Shown here piece after piece: positions 33,883 through 45,046 of a stretch of 64,000 nucleotides of DNA. The notes beneath the pieces were generated by a model. It was not told the DNA's origin and did no database searches. It saw nothing but the letters and a program-made list of their open reading frames with translations. Within the stretch, counting starts at the first letter, position 1. Each line of letters starts with the position of its first letter. The DNA lies in the NCBI RefSeq assembly GCF_031851795.1, contig NZ_CP134696.1, positions 7,316,001-7,380,000 of the forward strand, given 5' to 3'. The translations under genes were made by a program, and so were the position numbers. The stretch is from Pontibacter sp. G13 (lineage in GTDB: Bacteria; Bacteroidota; Bacteroidia; J057).

Positions 33883-36339
33883 ATGTTCAAGAATTACTTT
33901 ACAGTCGCCTTCAGGAACCTTCGAAAGCAACGGTTCTACACGTTGATTAACATCGGCGGGCTCGCAGTGGGGATTGCCTGCTGCCTGATGATCTCCCTGT
34001 TTGTCCTCCATGAAATGTCCTATGACAGTTTTCATGAGAAGAAGGATCGAATCTACCGACTCTCGGCGGATATGTCATTTGGGGAGATGCAGGGCAACAT
34101 GGCCTACATGTCTGCACCTATGGGACCGACGATGGCATTGGAGATGCCTGAAGTGGAAAACTTTGTGAGGTTTCGTCAGCATGGGAGCTTTCTGGTCAAG
34201 AAGGAGGGAGAGACCGAATCCTACAAGGAAAAGCGGGTGGTGTTTGTGGACAATACCATTTTTGAGGTATTTGATGTTCCCATCATTGCGGGCGAACCTG
34301 CACCACTTGCCGAAAAGGATGGGATCGCCATTGCAGAATCCATTGCCCAGAAGTATTACGGGAGTCCAGAAGAGGCCCTCGGCAAGACGATGTTTTTGGA
34401 CACAAAGCGACAAGGTATAGTTCGAGCCGTTTATCGGGATTTTCCGACGAATTCACAGATGAGGTTTGAATTCCTGCTATCTATGGAAGGCCTCAGCGAA
34501 TCCAAGGAAGGGATCTGGCTGAGCCACAACTTCACGACTTATGTACTCTTGTCTGAAGGAGCTGATATCGACAAGGTCCATGAAGCCACCAATGCGCTCT
34601 TTGAACGCAAGGCCGGACCGCAGCTTGAGCAATTCCTGAACATCTCCGTGGATGAATTTCGGGATGCGGGCAACTATCTGGAATACAACCTGATGCCCCT
34701 CCATCGGGTTCACTTGTACGCTTCCGAGATCATGGGCTCATTCGAAGGAAAAGGAGACATCCGATATGTAGCCATATTTATCGCCATCGCCCTATTTATC
34801 CTGATCATCGCATGTATCAACTTCATGAACCTGTCGACTGCCCGCTCCGCCAGCCGTGCCCGGGAAGTGGGCGTACGTAAGGTGTTGGGATCGCATCGCG
34901 GACAGTTGATTGGGCAGTTTCTGACAGAGTCCATCATGGTGGCCTTTGTGGCTTTCTGCCTTGGAATTCTACTCGCGGAGTTGGGACTGCCTTTTTTCAA
35001 TGATCTTTCAGGCAAATCCATTGAAATACCCTATCTGAGCTTGGGATTCTTCCCTACGATCGTCGTTATGGTGGTTGTGGTGGGTGTGATGGCAGGGATG
35101 TATCCTGCCTTTTACCTCAGTAGATTCAAGCCGGTTTCTGTACTGAAAGGGCAATTGTCGGCAGGAAGCGGTGGAAGCACTTTGAGAAGCGCCTTGGTGA
35201 TTTTTCAGTTCTGCGTTTCCATTGGGTTGATCATCGGGACCATTGTCCTGCAACAGCAATTGGCTTTTATCCAAAATAAGCAACTGGGATTTGACAAGGA
35301 ACAGGTCATGATTGTTCATGATACTTATATGGTTCCCAAGGCAAAGCTAGGAAGCTTTGAGCAAGAGCTGGAGCAATTGGCAGGCGTTCAGTCAGTTTCC
35401 GTATCCGGGTTCTTGCCTGTAGAAAATTCCAACCGCAACAACACCGTGTTTTGGCCCGAAGGAAAAATTTCGGTAGCGGACAGCCAGGTGCTCATGCAGA
35501 ACTGGCGCGTAGATGAGGACTATTTGGAGACGATGGGCATGGAGTTGTTGGAGGGCCGGAATTTTTCGAAGGAGTTTTCGACAGATTCTCTTGCCCTAAT
35601 CCTCAACGAAACTGCTGTTGAGCGATTTGGATTCAAAAATCCTGTGGGTCAGCGGATTGGAACCTTTATCGATTTCACACAGGATGGTCAGCCTGTTTCC
35701 GAAAATTATCACGTCATTGCCGTGGTCAAGGATTTCCACTTTGAATCTATGCACGCTCCGGTAGAGCCGCTCTGCCTCATGTATGGTGGATCTACGGGCA
35801 TGATTTCCATGAGAGCGAAGGGGACGGATATCGCTACCCTCATCCCGAAAGTCCGGACGATTTGGGAGGAATTCGCCGCAGGCCAGCCCTTTTCCTATTC
35901 CTTCTTGGACCAAGAGTTTGCCAATATGTATGAGCAAGAAGCGGACATGGGCAAAATGGTGGCCACTTTTGCTACGCTCGCCATCTTGGTGGCCTGCTTG
36001 GGGCTGTTTGCGTTGGCGGCTTACCTTGCTGAACGCCGCACCAAGGAGATCGGTATCCGGAAAGTCCTGGGAGCCTCCATTTCTCAGATCATGGTTTTAC
36101 TCAGTCGTGATTTCCTCAAATTGGTGTTGGTGGCCTTCTTCTTTGCCACGCCAATAGCATTGTACTTTTTGAGTCAATATTTGGAGGAATACGCCTATCG
36201 GGTAGACCTCTGGAAGGTCGGACCGCTCGCCGCTTGTATCGCTGCTGTAGTGGCGATCGGCATCGCATTGGTGACGGTTACCTCACAGTCACTTCGGGCC
36301 GCAATGGCCAACCCAGCTAAGGCACTCAAGGACGAATGA
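33883..36339 (+). CDS. MacB/FtsX-type ABC permease 1
   Basis: 818 aa from the ATG at 33883 (MFKNYFTVAFRNLRKQ, the usual opening). It has two MacB core domains in tandem: the first transmembrane segment at about 20-42 (INIGGLAVGIACCLMISLFV), a periplasmic domain, a three-helix FtsX block after residue 280 (NFMNLSTARSASRAREVGVR), then a second periplasmic domain and a second block near 690-810 (AERRTKEIGIRKVLGA). Such permeases couple cytoplasmic ATP hydrolysis to periplasmic movement or export and do not carry their own ATPase. Substrate unknown. Confidence 0.92.
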   Translation: MFKNYFTVAFRNLRKQRFYTLINIGGLAVGIACCLMISLFVLHEMSYDSFHEKKDRIYRLSADMSFGEMQGNMAYMSAPMGPTMALEMPEVENFVRFRQHGSFLVKKEGETESYKEKRVVFVDNTIFEVFDVPIIAGEPAPLAEKDGIAIAESIAQKYYGSPEEALGKTMFLDTKRQGIVRAVYRDFPTNSQMRFEFLLSMEGLSESKEGIWLSHNFTTYVLLSEGADIDKVHEATNALFERKAGPQLEQFLNISVDEFRDAGNYLEYNLMPLHRVHLYASEIMGSFEGKGDIRYVAIFIAIALFILIIACINFMNLSTARSASRAREVGVRKVLGSHRGQLIGQFLTESIMVAFVAFCLGILLAELGLPFFNDLSGKSIEIPYLSLGFFPTIVVMVVVVGVMAGMYPAFYLSRFKPVSVLKGQLSAGSGGSTLRSALVIFQFCVSIGLIIGTIVLQQQLAFIQNKQLGFDKEQVMIVHDTYMVPKAKLGSFEQELEQLAGVQSVSVSGFLPVENSNRNNTVFWPEGKISVADSQVLMQNWRVDEDYLETMGMELLEGRNFSKEFSTDSLALILNETAVERFGFKNPVGQRIGTFIDFTQDGQPVSENYHVIAVVKDFHFESMHAPVEPLCLMYGGSTGMISMRAKGTDIATLIPKVRTIWEEFAAGQPFSYSFLDQEFANMYEQEADMGKMVATFATLAILVACLGLFALAAYLAERRTKEIGIRKVLGASISQIMVLLSRDFLKLVLVAFFFATPIALYFLSQYLEEYAYRVDLWKVGPLAACIAAVVAIGIALVTVTSQSLRAAMANPAKALKDE

Positions 36340-36380
36340 TCGGTTTGCCGATTGTTTGGTCCGTTTGAATATGGTTGTGA

Positions 36381-36410
36381 AAAGCCCACGCGCTTAGCGG
36401 CGGGCTTTTT
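36381..36410 (+). terminator. Terminator after permease 1
   Basis: AAAGCCC pairs with GGGCTTT with an inner CGC/GCG, followed by a run of five T residues, 40 bp after the stop codon at 36339. It suggests that permease 2 has its own promoter, in agreement with the dyad that follows. Confidence 0.75.
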
Positions 36411-36436
36411 CTGTGTTTCAGCTTGGGACAGCCAAG

Positions 36437-36453
36437 TGTTTCAGGGTGAAACA
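36437..36453. promoter_or_regulatory. Dyad upstream of permease 2
   Basis: TGTTTCAGGGTGAAACA is a 7-bp inverted repeat with a 3-nt spacer, the same architecture as the two elements at 31352-31391 with one substitution per arm. It stands 120 bp before the start of permease 2. Confidence 0.65.
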
Positions 36454-36572
36454 GTTGGTGGAGTTGTGTGGGTTTAATTATCTGATTTACAGTGATTTAA
36501 TATTGGGAATGAAAGTTGGTCTAATAGGGTAACCCATTCTGTTTTCCTTCACTTGCTTTACTACCTGATCCT

Positions 36573-38987
36573 ATGTTCAAGAATTACCTCATCTCCGCCT
36601 TTCGGAACTTTCTGCGCCAGAAGGAACATAGCTTCCTGAACTTGATGGGATTGAGTGTCGGTTTGGCCGCTGCATTGCTCATCCTCCAGTATGTGCGCCA
36701 CGAGCAGAGTTTTGATCAGTTTCATCCAGAGCTTGATCAGCTTTATCGGGTTCAATACAATTCATTTCGCGATGGAGAGCTTCAGTTTCAATGTGCCTCT
36801 GCGTTTCCGGGGGTTGGCCCATCGATGAAGGAGGATTTCCCCGAGGTGGAGGAGTTTTCTCGGGTGTTCTTGAGGTATGGTGGGGGAGTGGTGAAATATG
36901 AGGAAGTGATCATGCAGGAGGAGAATCTGCACCACGTAGATCCTGCATTCTTCCAGATGTTTGGATACAAATGGCTGGAAGGCAATCCTGTGGAGGCGAT
37001 GAAATCCCCCAATATGGCGGTGATCGCCCATGATCAGGTGGAGAAATACTTCGGAGATGAGTCCCCGATAGGCAAGACCATCACCTTCAATGGCGAAGAA
37101 CAATATGTGATTCAGGCCATTGTGGAGTCTCCCGAACATTCTCACATGAAATTTTCCTTTCTCTTGTCCATCCCTAGTTTATATGCTTGGGGAGATGATA
37201 TGGAGCAGGTGCTGAAAACGAACTTTGGTTGGTATGACTGGCATACTTACCTGAAACTTCGGCCAGAGACGGATACTGAGGCCCTGGAGGCCAAGTTCCC
37301 TGAAATGATCGATCGGAGAACGGAGCAGGAAAATCGGCATTTGCGTACCCAATTGGCCTTGCAACCGGTAGCGGATATTCACCTGAAATCTGACCTGATC
37401 CAGGAACTTCGGGTCAATGGCGATGAAATGGTCGTGATCACGCTGGCGATTGTGGCATTTTTCATTTTGCTGATCGCATGGATCAATTATGTGAATTTGT
37501 CCACTGCAAGAGCGATGGAGCGTGCCCGTGAGGTGGGAATCCGGAAAACGGTCGGAGCGATGAAGGGGCAATTGGTCCGTCAATTTCTCGTCGAGTCCGT
37601 GATTCTCAATCTCCTGTCCGCCGTTTTCGCTTTGGCACTTTTCGAGGTGTCAAGAGCTTATTTCCAGACAGTAGCTGGTATCTATTTTGTGGAGAATATC
37701 CTGCAAGATGGTGATTTTTGGCTGCTCTTCTTGGGACTGGTCGTGTTTGGTGGAATCACATCGGGACTGTATCCAGCATTTGTGCTCTCCGGATTTCAAC
37801 CGGTACAAACCTTGAAGGGCAAATTTGCCGCCTCCATGAAGGGGCGGGGACTGCGAAAAGGATTGGTGATCGGCCAATTCGCAGCATCGGCGATCCTGAT
37901 TGCCGGGACCATCTTGATCTTTCGGCAGGTGGAGTTCATGCGGAACCAAGATTTGGGCATGGATATTCATCAGACGTTGGTACTGAAAGGACCTGATGTC
38001 ACAGGGGCAGACTCCCTTTACAGCAAGCAGTTGGATCTTTTCAAGCAGTCCGCATTGGCCGATCCGCATGTGTTGAGTATCTCCTCTTCCTCCGAGATTC
38101 CGGGCAACCTCATTTACTGGACCAGTGGCGCCCGAAGCATGCAATCCGAACCCTCCAGTTCCATCATCCTGTATCAGGTGGGAATTGACTACGAATACAT
38201 CGAAACCCTCGGCCATAACATACTGGAAGGCAGGTCGTTTGATCGCTCGTTTTCAACCGATCAACAGGGAGTGCTCCTCAATGAACGAGCCGTAAAGCTA
38301 CTGGGATTTGAATCCCCCGAGGCTGCGGTCAACCAATATATGTCCGCGCGGGGAGATACCTTTCAGGTGTTGGGTGTGGTGCAGAATTTCCATCAGGAAG
38401 GACTTCACAAAGCCCATGATCCCATTGGTTTCTATTTGAGACCCAATGCTTCCGCTTACTACAGTTTGCGTGTCGATACCAAGGAAATGGCCGAGACGCT
38501 GGCGGTGCTGGAGGCAGGCTATCAGCAAAATTTCCCGGGGAACCCCTTTCATTACTTTTTCCTCGATGACTTCTTCGATCGTCAGTATCAGGGATTTGTA
38601 AGATTCGGAAGGGTGATTTCGCTATTTGCCATGTTGGGACTTTTTGTGGCGTGCTTGGGGTTGATTGGGTTGGCTTCCTATACGGCTAGCCAACGCCGGA
38701 AGGAGATCAGTATCCGGAAGGTGCTGGGGTCCAGTTCATCCTCGATCTTCATGCTGCTGTCTGGCGACTATCTGAAATTGGTCTTGATCGGGAATCTGAT
38801 CGCCATTCCCTTGGTCTGGTTTGCGATCGATAGCTGGCTCGACTCCTTTGCCTATCGCTTGAATATCGGCCTTTGGGCCTTTGTCATTGCCTTGATTGGG
38901 ACCATTTTCTTGGCGCTTCTCACGGTGGGGTACCAATCGCTCATGGCTGCCAGATCAAATCCCGCCGACGTCCTCCGAAGTGAATAA
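36573..38987 (+). CDS. MacB/FtsX-type ABC permease 2
   Basis: 804 aa. It shares the layout of permease 1: MFKNYLISAFRNFLRQKEHS at the start, first membrane segment LNLMGLSVGLAAALLILQYV, then HEQSFDQFH. The first FtsX block is near residue 290 (INYVNLSTARAMERAREVGI) and the second near 680-800 (YTASQRRKEISIRKVLGSSS). The three permeases are clearly paralogous but far apart in sequence, so the duplication is not recent. It has no ATPase of its own in this cluster and probably uses the one at 32989. Confidence 0.92.
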   Translation: MFKNYLISAFRNFLRQKEHSFLNLMGLSVGLAAALLILQYVRHEQSFDQFHPELDQLYRVQYNSFRDGELQFQCASAFPGVGPSMKEDFPEVEEFSRVFLRYGGGVVKYEEVIMQEENLHHVDPAFFQMFGYKWLEGNPVEAMKSPNMAVIAHDQVEKYFGDESPIGKTITFNGEEQYVIQAIVESPEHSHMKFSFLLSIPSLYAWGDDMEQVLKTNFGWYDWHTYLKLRPETDTEALEAKFPEMIDRRTEQENRHLRTQLALQPVADIHLKSDLIQELRVNGDEMVVITLAIVAFFILLIAWINYVNLSTARAMERAREVGIRKTVGAMKGQLVRQFLVESVILNLLSAVFALALFEVSRAYFQTVAGIYFVENILQDGDFWLLFLGLVVFGGITSGLYPAFVLSGFQPVQTLKGKFAASMKGRGLRKGLVIGQFAASAILIAGTILIFRQVEFMRNQDLGMDIHQTLVLKGPDVTGADSLYSKQLDLFKQSALADPHVLSISSSSEIPGNLIYWTSGARSMQSEPSSSIILYQVGIDYEYIETLGHNILEGRSFDRSFSTDQQGVLLNERAVKLLGFESPEAAVNQYMSARGDTFQVLGVVQNFHQEGLHKAHDPIGFYLRPNASAYYSLRVDTKEMAETLAVLEAGYQQNFPGNPFHYFFLDDFFDRQYQGFVRFGRVISLFAMLGLFVACLGLIGLASYTASQRRKEISIRKVLGSSSSSIFMLLSGDYLKLVLIGNLIAIPLVWFAIDSWLDSFAYRLNIGLWAFVIALIGTIFLALLTVGYQSLMAARSNPADVLRSE

Positions 38988-39016
38988 ATTCATCATTGAT
39001 CGAAAAAGATATTTCC

Positions 39017-41434
39017 ATGTTTTGGAATGCGCTCATCATCGCTATCAGGAATCTCCTCCGCCATAAAACCTACTCCCTGATCAATATCGGAGGGTTGGCC
39101 ATCGGGATCGGCTGTTGTCTGGTCATCTTCATCCATCTGGATCATGAATGGGCCTACGATCAGCAGCATTCCCGCAAGGATCAAATCTATCGACTGGCAC
39201 TCAATCGTATATATCCGGAGCACCGGACCTCCTATGCACTTGTGCCCTCACATATCGGGATCGCCATCCGAGACGAACTGCCCCAAGTGGAACAGGTGGT
39301 CAGATCCTTTCAGCCGCAGGCAGATATCCTGATGGAAATTGGAGACCATCAGTTTCGTGAACGCAAGATTTGGGTGGCTGATAGTACGGTGGGAGATGTA
39401 TTTGATGTGGAAATGGTCGCGGGGCCTGATCCTATGCAGGCACTTTCAGCCCCTTTTTCCTTGATCTTGACTGAATCCGCTGCCAAGCGACTCTTCCCAC
39501 AAGAGGACCCGATGGGGAAAATGATCAAGAGTGACCTCGGTGAGTTGATGGTCAAAGGAATCTGCAAGGATTGGCCACAGCCCTCACATGTCGATGTGGA
39601 CATGCTGGTTTCGCTCCATACCTTCCCGTTCTTCAGCAAGCCGGACTATATTTCCTTCACTGTCCAGACGTACCTCCGGTTGAGACCGGATGCGGACATC
39701 CAGCAAGTTGAGGCGGCATTTCCGGGAATTGTTCGTCAATATGCTGCGGGACAGGTGGAATCTCGGATGAATATTTCTTTCGAAGACTACTTGGCCGCAG
39801 GGAATGACTACGACTATTTCCTGCAACCCTTGACCGATATCCACTTGCATTCCCACCTTGAGGGAGAATTGAAGCCCAACGGAAGTGCCAAATCTGCCTA
39901 TCTGTTCGTGTGCGTGGCTGTTTTCATTCTCTTGATTGCAGTCGTCAATTTCATGAATCTCTCTACGGCTCGTTCCAGCGAGCGCGCCAAGGAGGTCGGG
40001 GTGAAAAAGGTGTTGGGGTCTTCACGTGGCTTGCTCGTGCGGCAGTTTCTCGTGGAATCCTTGGTCGTGAGCCTGATTGGATTTGTGGTGGGCTTGGGAT
40101 TGGCGCTGGAACTGTTTCCCGTGATCGCGGATCATGTCGGGTTTGAATTGAGAACGACCCGGGTGTATACCTCGTGGTTCTGGTATGCAGCTGCTGCCAT
40201 CCCCGTTCTGGTGGGGTTGTTGGCTGGGGCGTATCCGGCTTGGGTGCTGTCGAGTTTTCAGCCGATCAAGGTGTTGAAAGGCGCTTTCCGATCTACCAAC
40301 AATGGCTGGATTTTGCGAAATGGTCTAGTGGTATTCCAGTTTTGTATTTCGATGATTCTGACTGCTGCGACCTTGATGGTGTACAAGCAGCTTCAATATA
40401 CCCAGGAGAAATCCTTGGGATACGTGACCGAAGGCATTGTGAGCATCGAACGGTTGGGGCCTCTGGAGGACTCCCGAGATGCACTCCGTGAAACGCTCTT
40501 GAAACATCCCAGTATTCATCAGGCCGCATTCAGCAATACCATGCCCGGCAATTTCTATTTCGGGGCGATGTTCCAGAAGCCTGAAAACAAGGAGATTGTG
40601 ACCATTCGTGGGATGGTGGTGGATGAACACTACGCCGAGACCATGAAGATGGAGATGGCATCCGGCCGATGGTACGAACAGGATCGAGCCGATTCGGCTT
40701 CCCTCATCCTCAATGAAGCGGCAGTGAAGGAATTTGGCTTGGCGGGCGACCCCATCGGTCAACAGGTGAGGTATTTCGACGGGCAAGCATACGGCCGCTA
40801 CACGGTCGTCGGGGTGGTCAAGGACTTCCACTTCCAGTCCCTGCATACCGAGATTGCGAGCTTGGCGCTATTCCATGTGGACAGCGAAATCGGCGGAGAA
40901 GATGTCCTCACCCTTCAGGTGGATATGCGGGACTTGTCCGAGACACTGGTTTTCCTGGAAGAGACTTGGCAGGAATTTGCCCCGCAACATCCATTCATCG
41001 CAGAATTTTTGGATGAGGAACTGGCGGAGATGTATCTCAAGGAAGAGACCGATGCCCGCTTATTCGGTTATTTCGCGCTGCTGGCGATTGTGATCGCGTG
41101 CGTCGGACTGTTTGGCCTGAGCGCATTTACGACTCGGCAGCGCGCCAAGGAAATCGGCATTCGCAAGGTGCTTGGAGCCACCTCTTGGCAGATGGTGGTG
41201 ATGCTTTCCCGAGAGATTACCGTGCTGGTCGGAATCGCCCTGTTGATCTCCATTCCACTGGGCTGGTGGCTGATCGATGAATGGCTTTCAGGATTCACCT
41301 ATCACGTCAAATTGGGCGTCTGGGTATTCATCGCGGCGGGTTTGGCTGCATGGATGATCGCCATCGGGACGGTCGGTTACCAATCCCTCCGAGCGGCCCA
41401 GACCAATCCGGCAGACACATTGAAGCAAGAATAA
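39017..41434 (+). CDS. MacB/FtsX-type ABC permease 3
   Basis: 805 aa from the ATG at 39017; upstream the frame has only a TTG. MFWNALIIAIRNLLRHKTYS and INIGGLAIGIGCCLVIFIHL mark the N-terminus. The FtsX blocks are NFMNLSTARSSERAKEVGVK and TTRQRAKEIGIRKVLGATSW. It starts 29 bp after permease 2, so the two share a transcript. A closing hairpin follows. Together with permeases 1 and 2 it could form heterodimers with different specificities (inference). Confidence 0.92.
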   Translation: MFWNALIIAIRNLLRHKTYSLINIGGLAIGIGCCLVIFIHLDHEWAYDQQHSRKDQIYRLALNRIYPEHRTSYALVPSHIGIAIRDELPQVEQVVRSFQPQADILMEIGDHQFRERKIWVADSTVGDVFDVEMVAGPDPMQALSAPFSLILTESAAKRLFPQEDPMGKMIKSDLGELMVKGICKDWPQPSHVDVDMLVSLHTFPFFSKPDYISFTVQTYLRLRPDADIQQVEAAFPGIVRQYAAGQVESRMNISFEDYLAAGNDYDYFLQPLTDIHLHSHLEGELKPNGSAKSAYLFVCVAVFILLIAVVNFMNLSTARSSERAKEVGVKKVLGSSRGLLVRQFLVESLVVSLIGFVVGLGLALELFPVIADHVGFELRTTRVYTSWFWYAAAAIPVLVGLLAGAYPAWVLSSFQPIKVLKGAFRSTNNGWILRNGLVVFQFCISMILTAATLMVYKQLQYTQEKSLGYVTEGIVSIERLGPLEDSRDALRETLLKHPSIHQAAFSNTMPGNFYFGAMFQKPENKEIVTIRGMVVDEHYAETMKMEMASGRWYEQDRADSASLILNEAAVKEFGLAGDPIGQQVRYFDGQAYGRYTVVGVVKDFHFQSLHTEIASLALFHVDSEIGGEDVLTLQVDMRDLSETLVFLEETWQEFAPQHPFIAEFLDEELAEMYLKEETDARLFGYFALLAIVIACVGLFGLSAFTTRQRAKEIGIRKVLGATSWQMVVMLSREITVLVGIALLISIPLGWWLIDEWLSGFTYHVKLGVWVFIAAGLAAWMIAIGTVGYQSLRAAQTNPADTLKQE

Positions 41435-41444
41435 GGATCATATT

Positions 41445-41474
41445 GGAGACAGCTTCAATGATGGGGCTGTCTCC
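41445..41474 (+). terminator. Hairpin ending the ABC cluster
   Basis: GGAGACAGC pairs perfectly with GCTGTCTCC around a 12-nt loop, 10 bp after the last permease stop. The T content after it is modest (AGCAAATTTTG). Confidence 0.65.
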
Positions 41475-41494
41475 AGCAAATTTTGCATGCCTAA

Positions 41495-41720
41495 GATGGG
41501 AATTTGGGCGTGTCTCGGCGTGCTGGGGATGGTGGGCCTTTCCGGGCAGTCGAGTCGCCGAGTCAGCACCTTCCGGGCTCGCTGGTCGCTCGGTCAGTGA
41601 ATCCCGTTGAATCAAATCCCCAATTCCCCTCTTCAACATGACGGCGATTTGGGCACATTGCCCTTTCTCACCGACTGAACCCTTCAGGCGCTTCACGCCG
41701 CTCCAATCAACCGCACATAT
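41495..41720 (-). repeat. Dispersed intergenic repeat, copy 5
   Basis: Read on the minus strand it begins with GGAGCGGCGTGAAGCGCCTG and ends with CCCCAGCACGCCGAGACACGCCC followed by AAATTCC. The interior shows CTGACCGAGCGACCAGCGAG, a block also found after the hairpin in copies 3, 4 and 8, although the 18-bp-stem hairpin is missing here. It is arranged tail-to-tail opposite copy 6, and the two fill the gap between the ABC cluster and the next gene. Confidence 0.7.
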
Positions 41721-41764
41721 ACCGCTAGATTTTCCCATTCTCAACATGCTTCCTCAAAAAATGT

Positions 41765-42000
41765 GCGGATGGCCTTGCCGCGGCGATAGGGATGGGAGGG
41801 GCGAGGCAAAGCCGAGGTCGGAGGGAAGATCATCGGATATCCTTGGGATTCTCTCGATGGCAAATGGCCACACAGATCTTTGGGATCGTCCATGATGCCC
41901 CGAGGACGGAAGCGCCAGCGTACCCCCGGATCAGCCCGACCCTGCGACTCCGATCCCAAGCAGGAAACCATCTGCCGATACGCAGGGGATCGCCCAAATG
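41765..42000 (+). repeat. Dispersed intergenic repeat, copy 6
   Basis: It opens with GCGGATGGCCTTGCCGCGGC and GATAGGGATGGGAGG, contains CGAGGACGGAAGCGCCAGCG and closes with ATACGCAGGGGATCGCCCAA. About 60 bp in the middle, around TCATCGGATATCCTTGGG, has no counterpart in the other copies. From 42001 to 42174 I see no gene or clear signal. Confidence 0.65.
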
Positions 42001-42174
42001 AGCATTTCTATATTTCCCACAGTAGACATATTTCTGTGAAAACTGTGGTATGGACTCCGGAAAATCGGCTAATTCAGGAGTAGAAAACATGCGCTACTCA
42101 ATTTGAAACTGAGGAGCATGTCCTTCCACGCATACGCAGAGTTTAGGGATGCGTATTTATAGATAACATTGATC

Positions 42175-42855
42175 ATGATGACACGATTCAGTTTGTTGAT
42201 CCTCCTCATGTTTGGAGTAGGGATTTCCGGTGGTCTATTTGCCCAAAGGGCTTCGATTGCGGACCATCGCATGGCCTTTTTGGAGCTAGGCTATCCGCTG
42301 CTGGGGTTTGGTTTCCCTTCAGAGCTCTCGCCTATGAACAAGGGTATCTATGCGGGTCTGGGCATATCCACCCGATCGAAGATATTTGAATGTGGGATCT
42401 TTTGGGATGCCCAACAACGTCAAGGGAATTTTCTGTATTTCCCGCTCGAACATGGAGAATTACGGCAGAAGGAGTATGATTTGGAGGGGCGTCTACACTG
42501 CTTTGGCGTGAAGGGGACAATGCAGTATGCACAGCTTTTGGAGCAATTTTTTGAGATCCGATTGCCTTGGGGACTGGATATTTATCAATCGGTATATGCG
42601 GGGATTTTGGTCTCCGATGTACGGCTATCCCAAGAGGCGATGGATGATGGAGTAGTTCTTGGGTTTGGATCGCAGTTGGGAGCTGCCAACTTTCCGGATA
42701 TTCCCGGCAGTCCATCTCCTAGATTTGGGCTTACTTCGGGCGTTGCTGCCTTGGTACCCAAGACTCCCTTGAAGGTTTTCGGGGAATTCGGCTTCGGTCC
42801 ACTCGAACACATCAAGGTTGGCTGTAGAATCACGATGGGCCGAAATGCTCCATAG
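42175..42855 (+). CDS. Hypothetical secreted protein, probably outer-membrane or surface
   Basis: 226 aa from the ATG at 42175 (another ATG follows immediately; a TTG at 42169 is less likely). A signal peptide (FSLLILLMFGVGISGGLFAQ) is clear. The mature part alternates hydrophobic and glycine-rich strands (GIYAGLGISTRSKIFECGIF, PLKVFGEFGFGPLEHIKVGC), which suggests a small beta-barrel or porin-like protein. Two cysteines are far apart. I do not recognise the family. Confidence 0.6.
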   Translation: MMTRFSLLILLMFGVGISGGLFAQRASIADHRMAFLELGYPLLGFGFPSELSPMNKGIYAGLGISTRSKIFECGIFWDAQQRQGNFLYFPLEHGELRQKEYDLEGRLHCFGVKGTMQYAQLLEQFFEIRLPWGLDIYQSVYAGILVSDVRLSQEAMDDGVVLGFGSQLGAANFPDIPGSPSPRFGLTSGVAALVPKTPLKVFGEFGFGPLEHIKVGCRITMGRNAP

Positions 42856-42916
42856 GTGGGACTGTTTGGGAGAATTGCCAGATAGCATTTCACGAATCCA
42901 CCAAAACTGCATTCAA

Positions 42917-42946
42917 TCAAAAACGGCCACCCGAAAGGATGGCCGT
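42917..42946 (-). terminator. Terminator of atpDC
   Basis: ACGGCCA pairs with TGGCCGT around a 10-nt loop that can pair further (CC with GG). On the minus strand the stem is followed by TTTTTGATT. It may also end the plus-strand gene that stops at 42855, since AAATTTTTG follows on that strand. Confidence 0.75.
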
Positions 42947-43024
42947 AAATTTTTGCGGAAAATAGCCAGCCATGTAGGCCGGCCCATTTACAACAAACAA
43001 ACACAGTATGACTTGATCCGTGTG

Positions 43025-43285
43025 TTATGCCTCGATGAGGCGCTCCACGAGGATATTGGTCTTGTTGTTCATGACTTCGACAACGCCACCTTCGGCATTG
43101 AAGGTCAAATTCTCTCCAGATTCGGTAACCACCTTGACTTTGCCTTTACCCAAAGTCGCGATGATCGGTGCGTGATTGAACAGCACTTGAAAGCTTCCCT
43201 GCGAACCGGGAACACTTACACTTTCCACCAAGCCTGAGAAGATGTTGGATTCGGGAGTTACGATTTCCAAATCAAAATGCTTCAT
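43025..43285 (-). CDS. atpC: F1Fo ATP synthase epsilon subunit, short form
   Basis: 86 aa. MKHFDLEIVTPESNIFSGLV, GSQGSFQVLFNHAPIIATLG and GGVVEVMNNKTNILVE are the N-terminal beta-sandwich that links the gamma shaft to the c-ring. The C-terminal two-helix domain, which inhibits ATP hydrolysis in other bacteria, is absent. Short epsilon subunits are common in Bacteroidota. It lies 11 bp after atpD on the same strand. The rest of the atp operon is not in the window, also usual for the phylum. Confidence 0.95.
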   Translation of the reverse strand: MKHFDLEIVTPESNIFSGLVESVSVPGSQGSFQVLFNHAPIIATLGKGKVKVVTESGENLTFNAEGGVVEVMNNKTNILVERLIEA

Positions 43286-43296
43286 GGCTCAGGGGA

Positions 43297-44826
<1,530 letters not shown>

Positions 44827-45046
44827 TTAACAATTGATTGAATAGTCAGTGTCTGTCAGGACGCCGCAAGTTACGTTCACCCTTGTTATTTTACAAACTA
44901 CGGCCTTTACAATTGTTACCATTCGGCGGATTTTTGGGTAAATGGTTAGCATCCTTTCCCAAATCGTCGGCTTTGCCCCGCGAACATGCCCATGTTTTTG
45001 GCCAAATTCCACATTTTGGAGCCTGTCTGTGCTGTAAAGCAATGAT

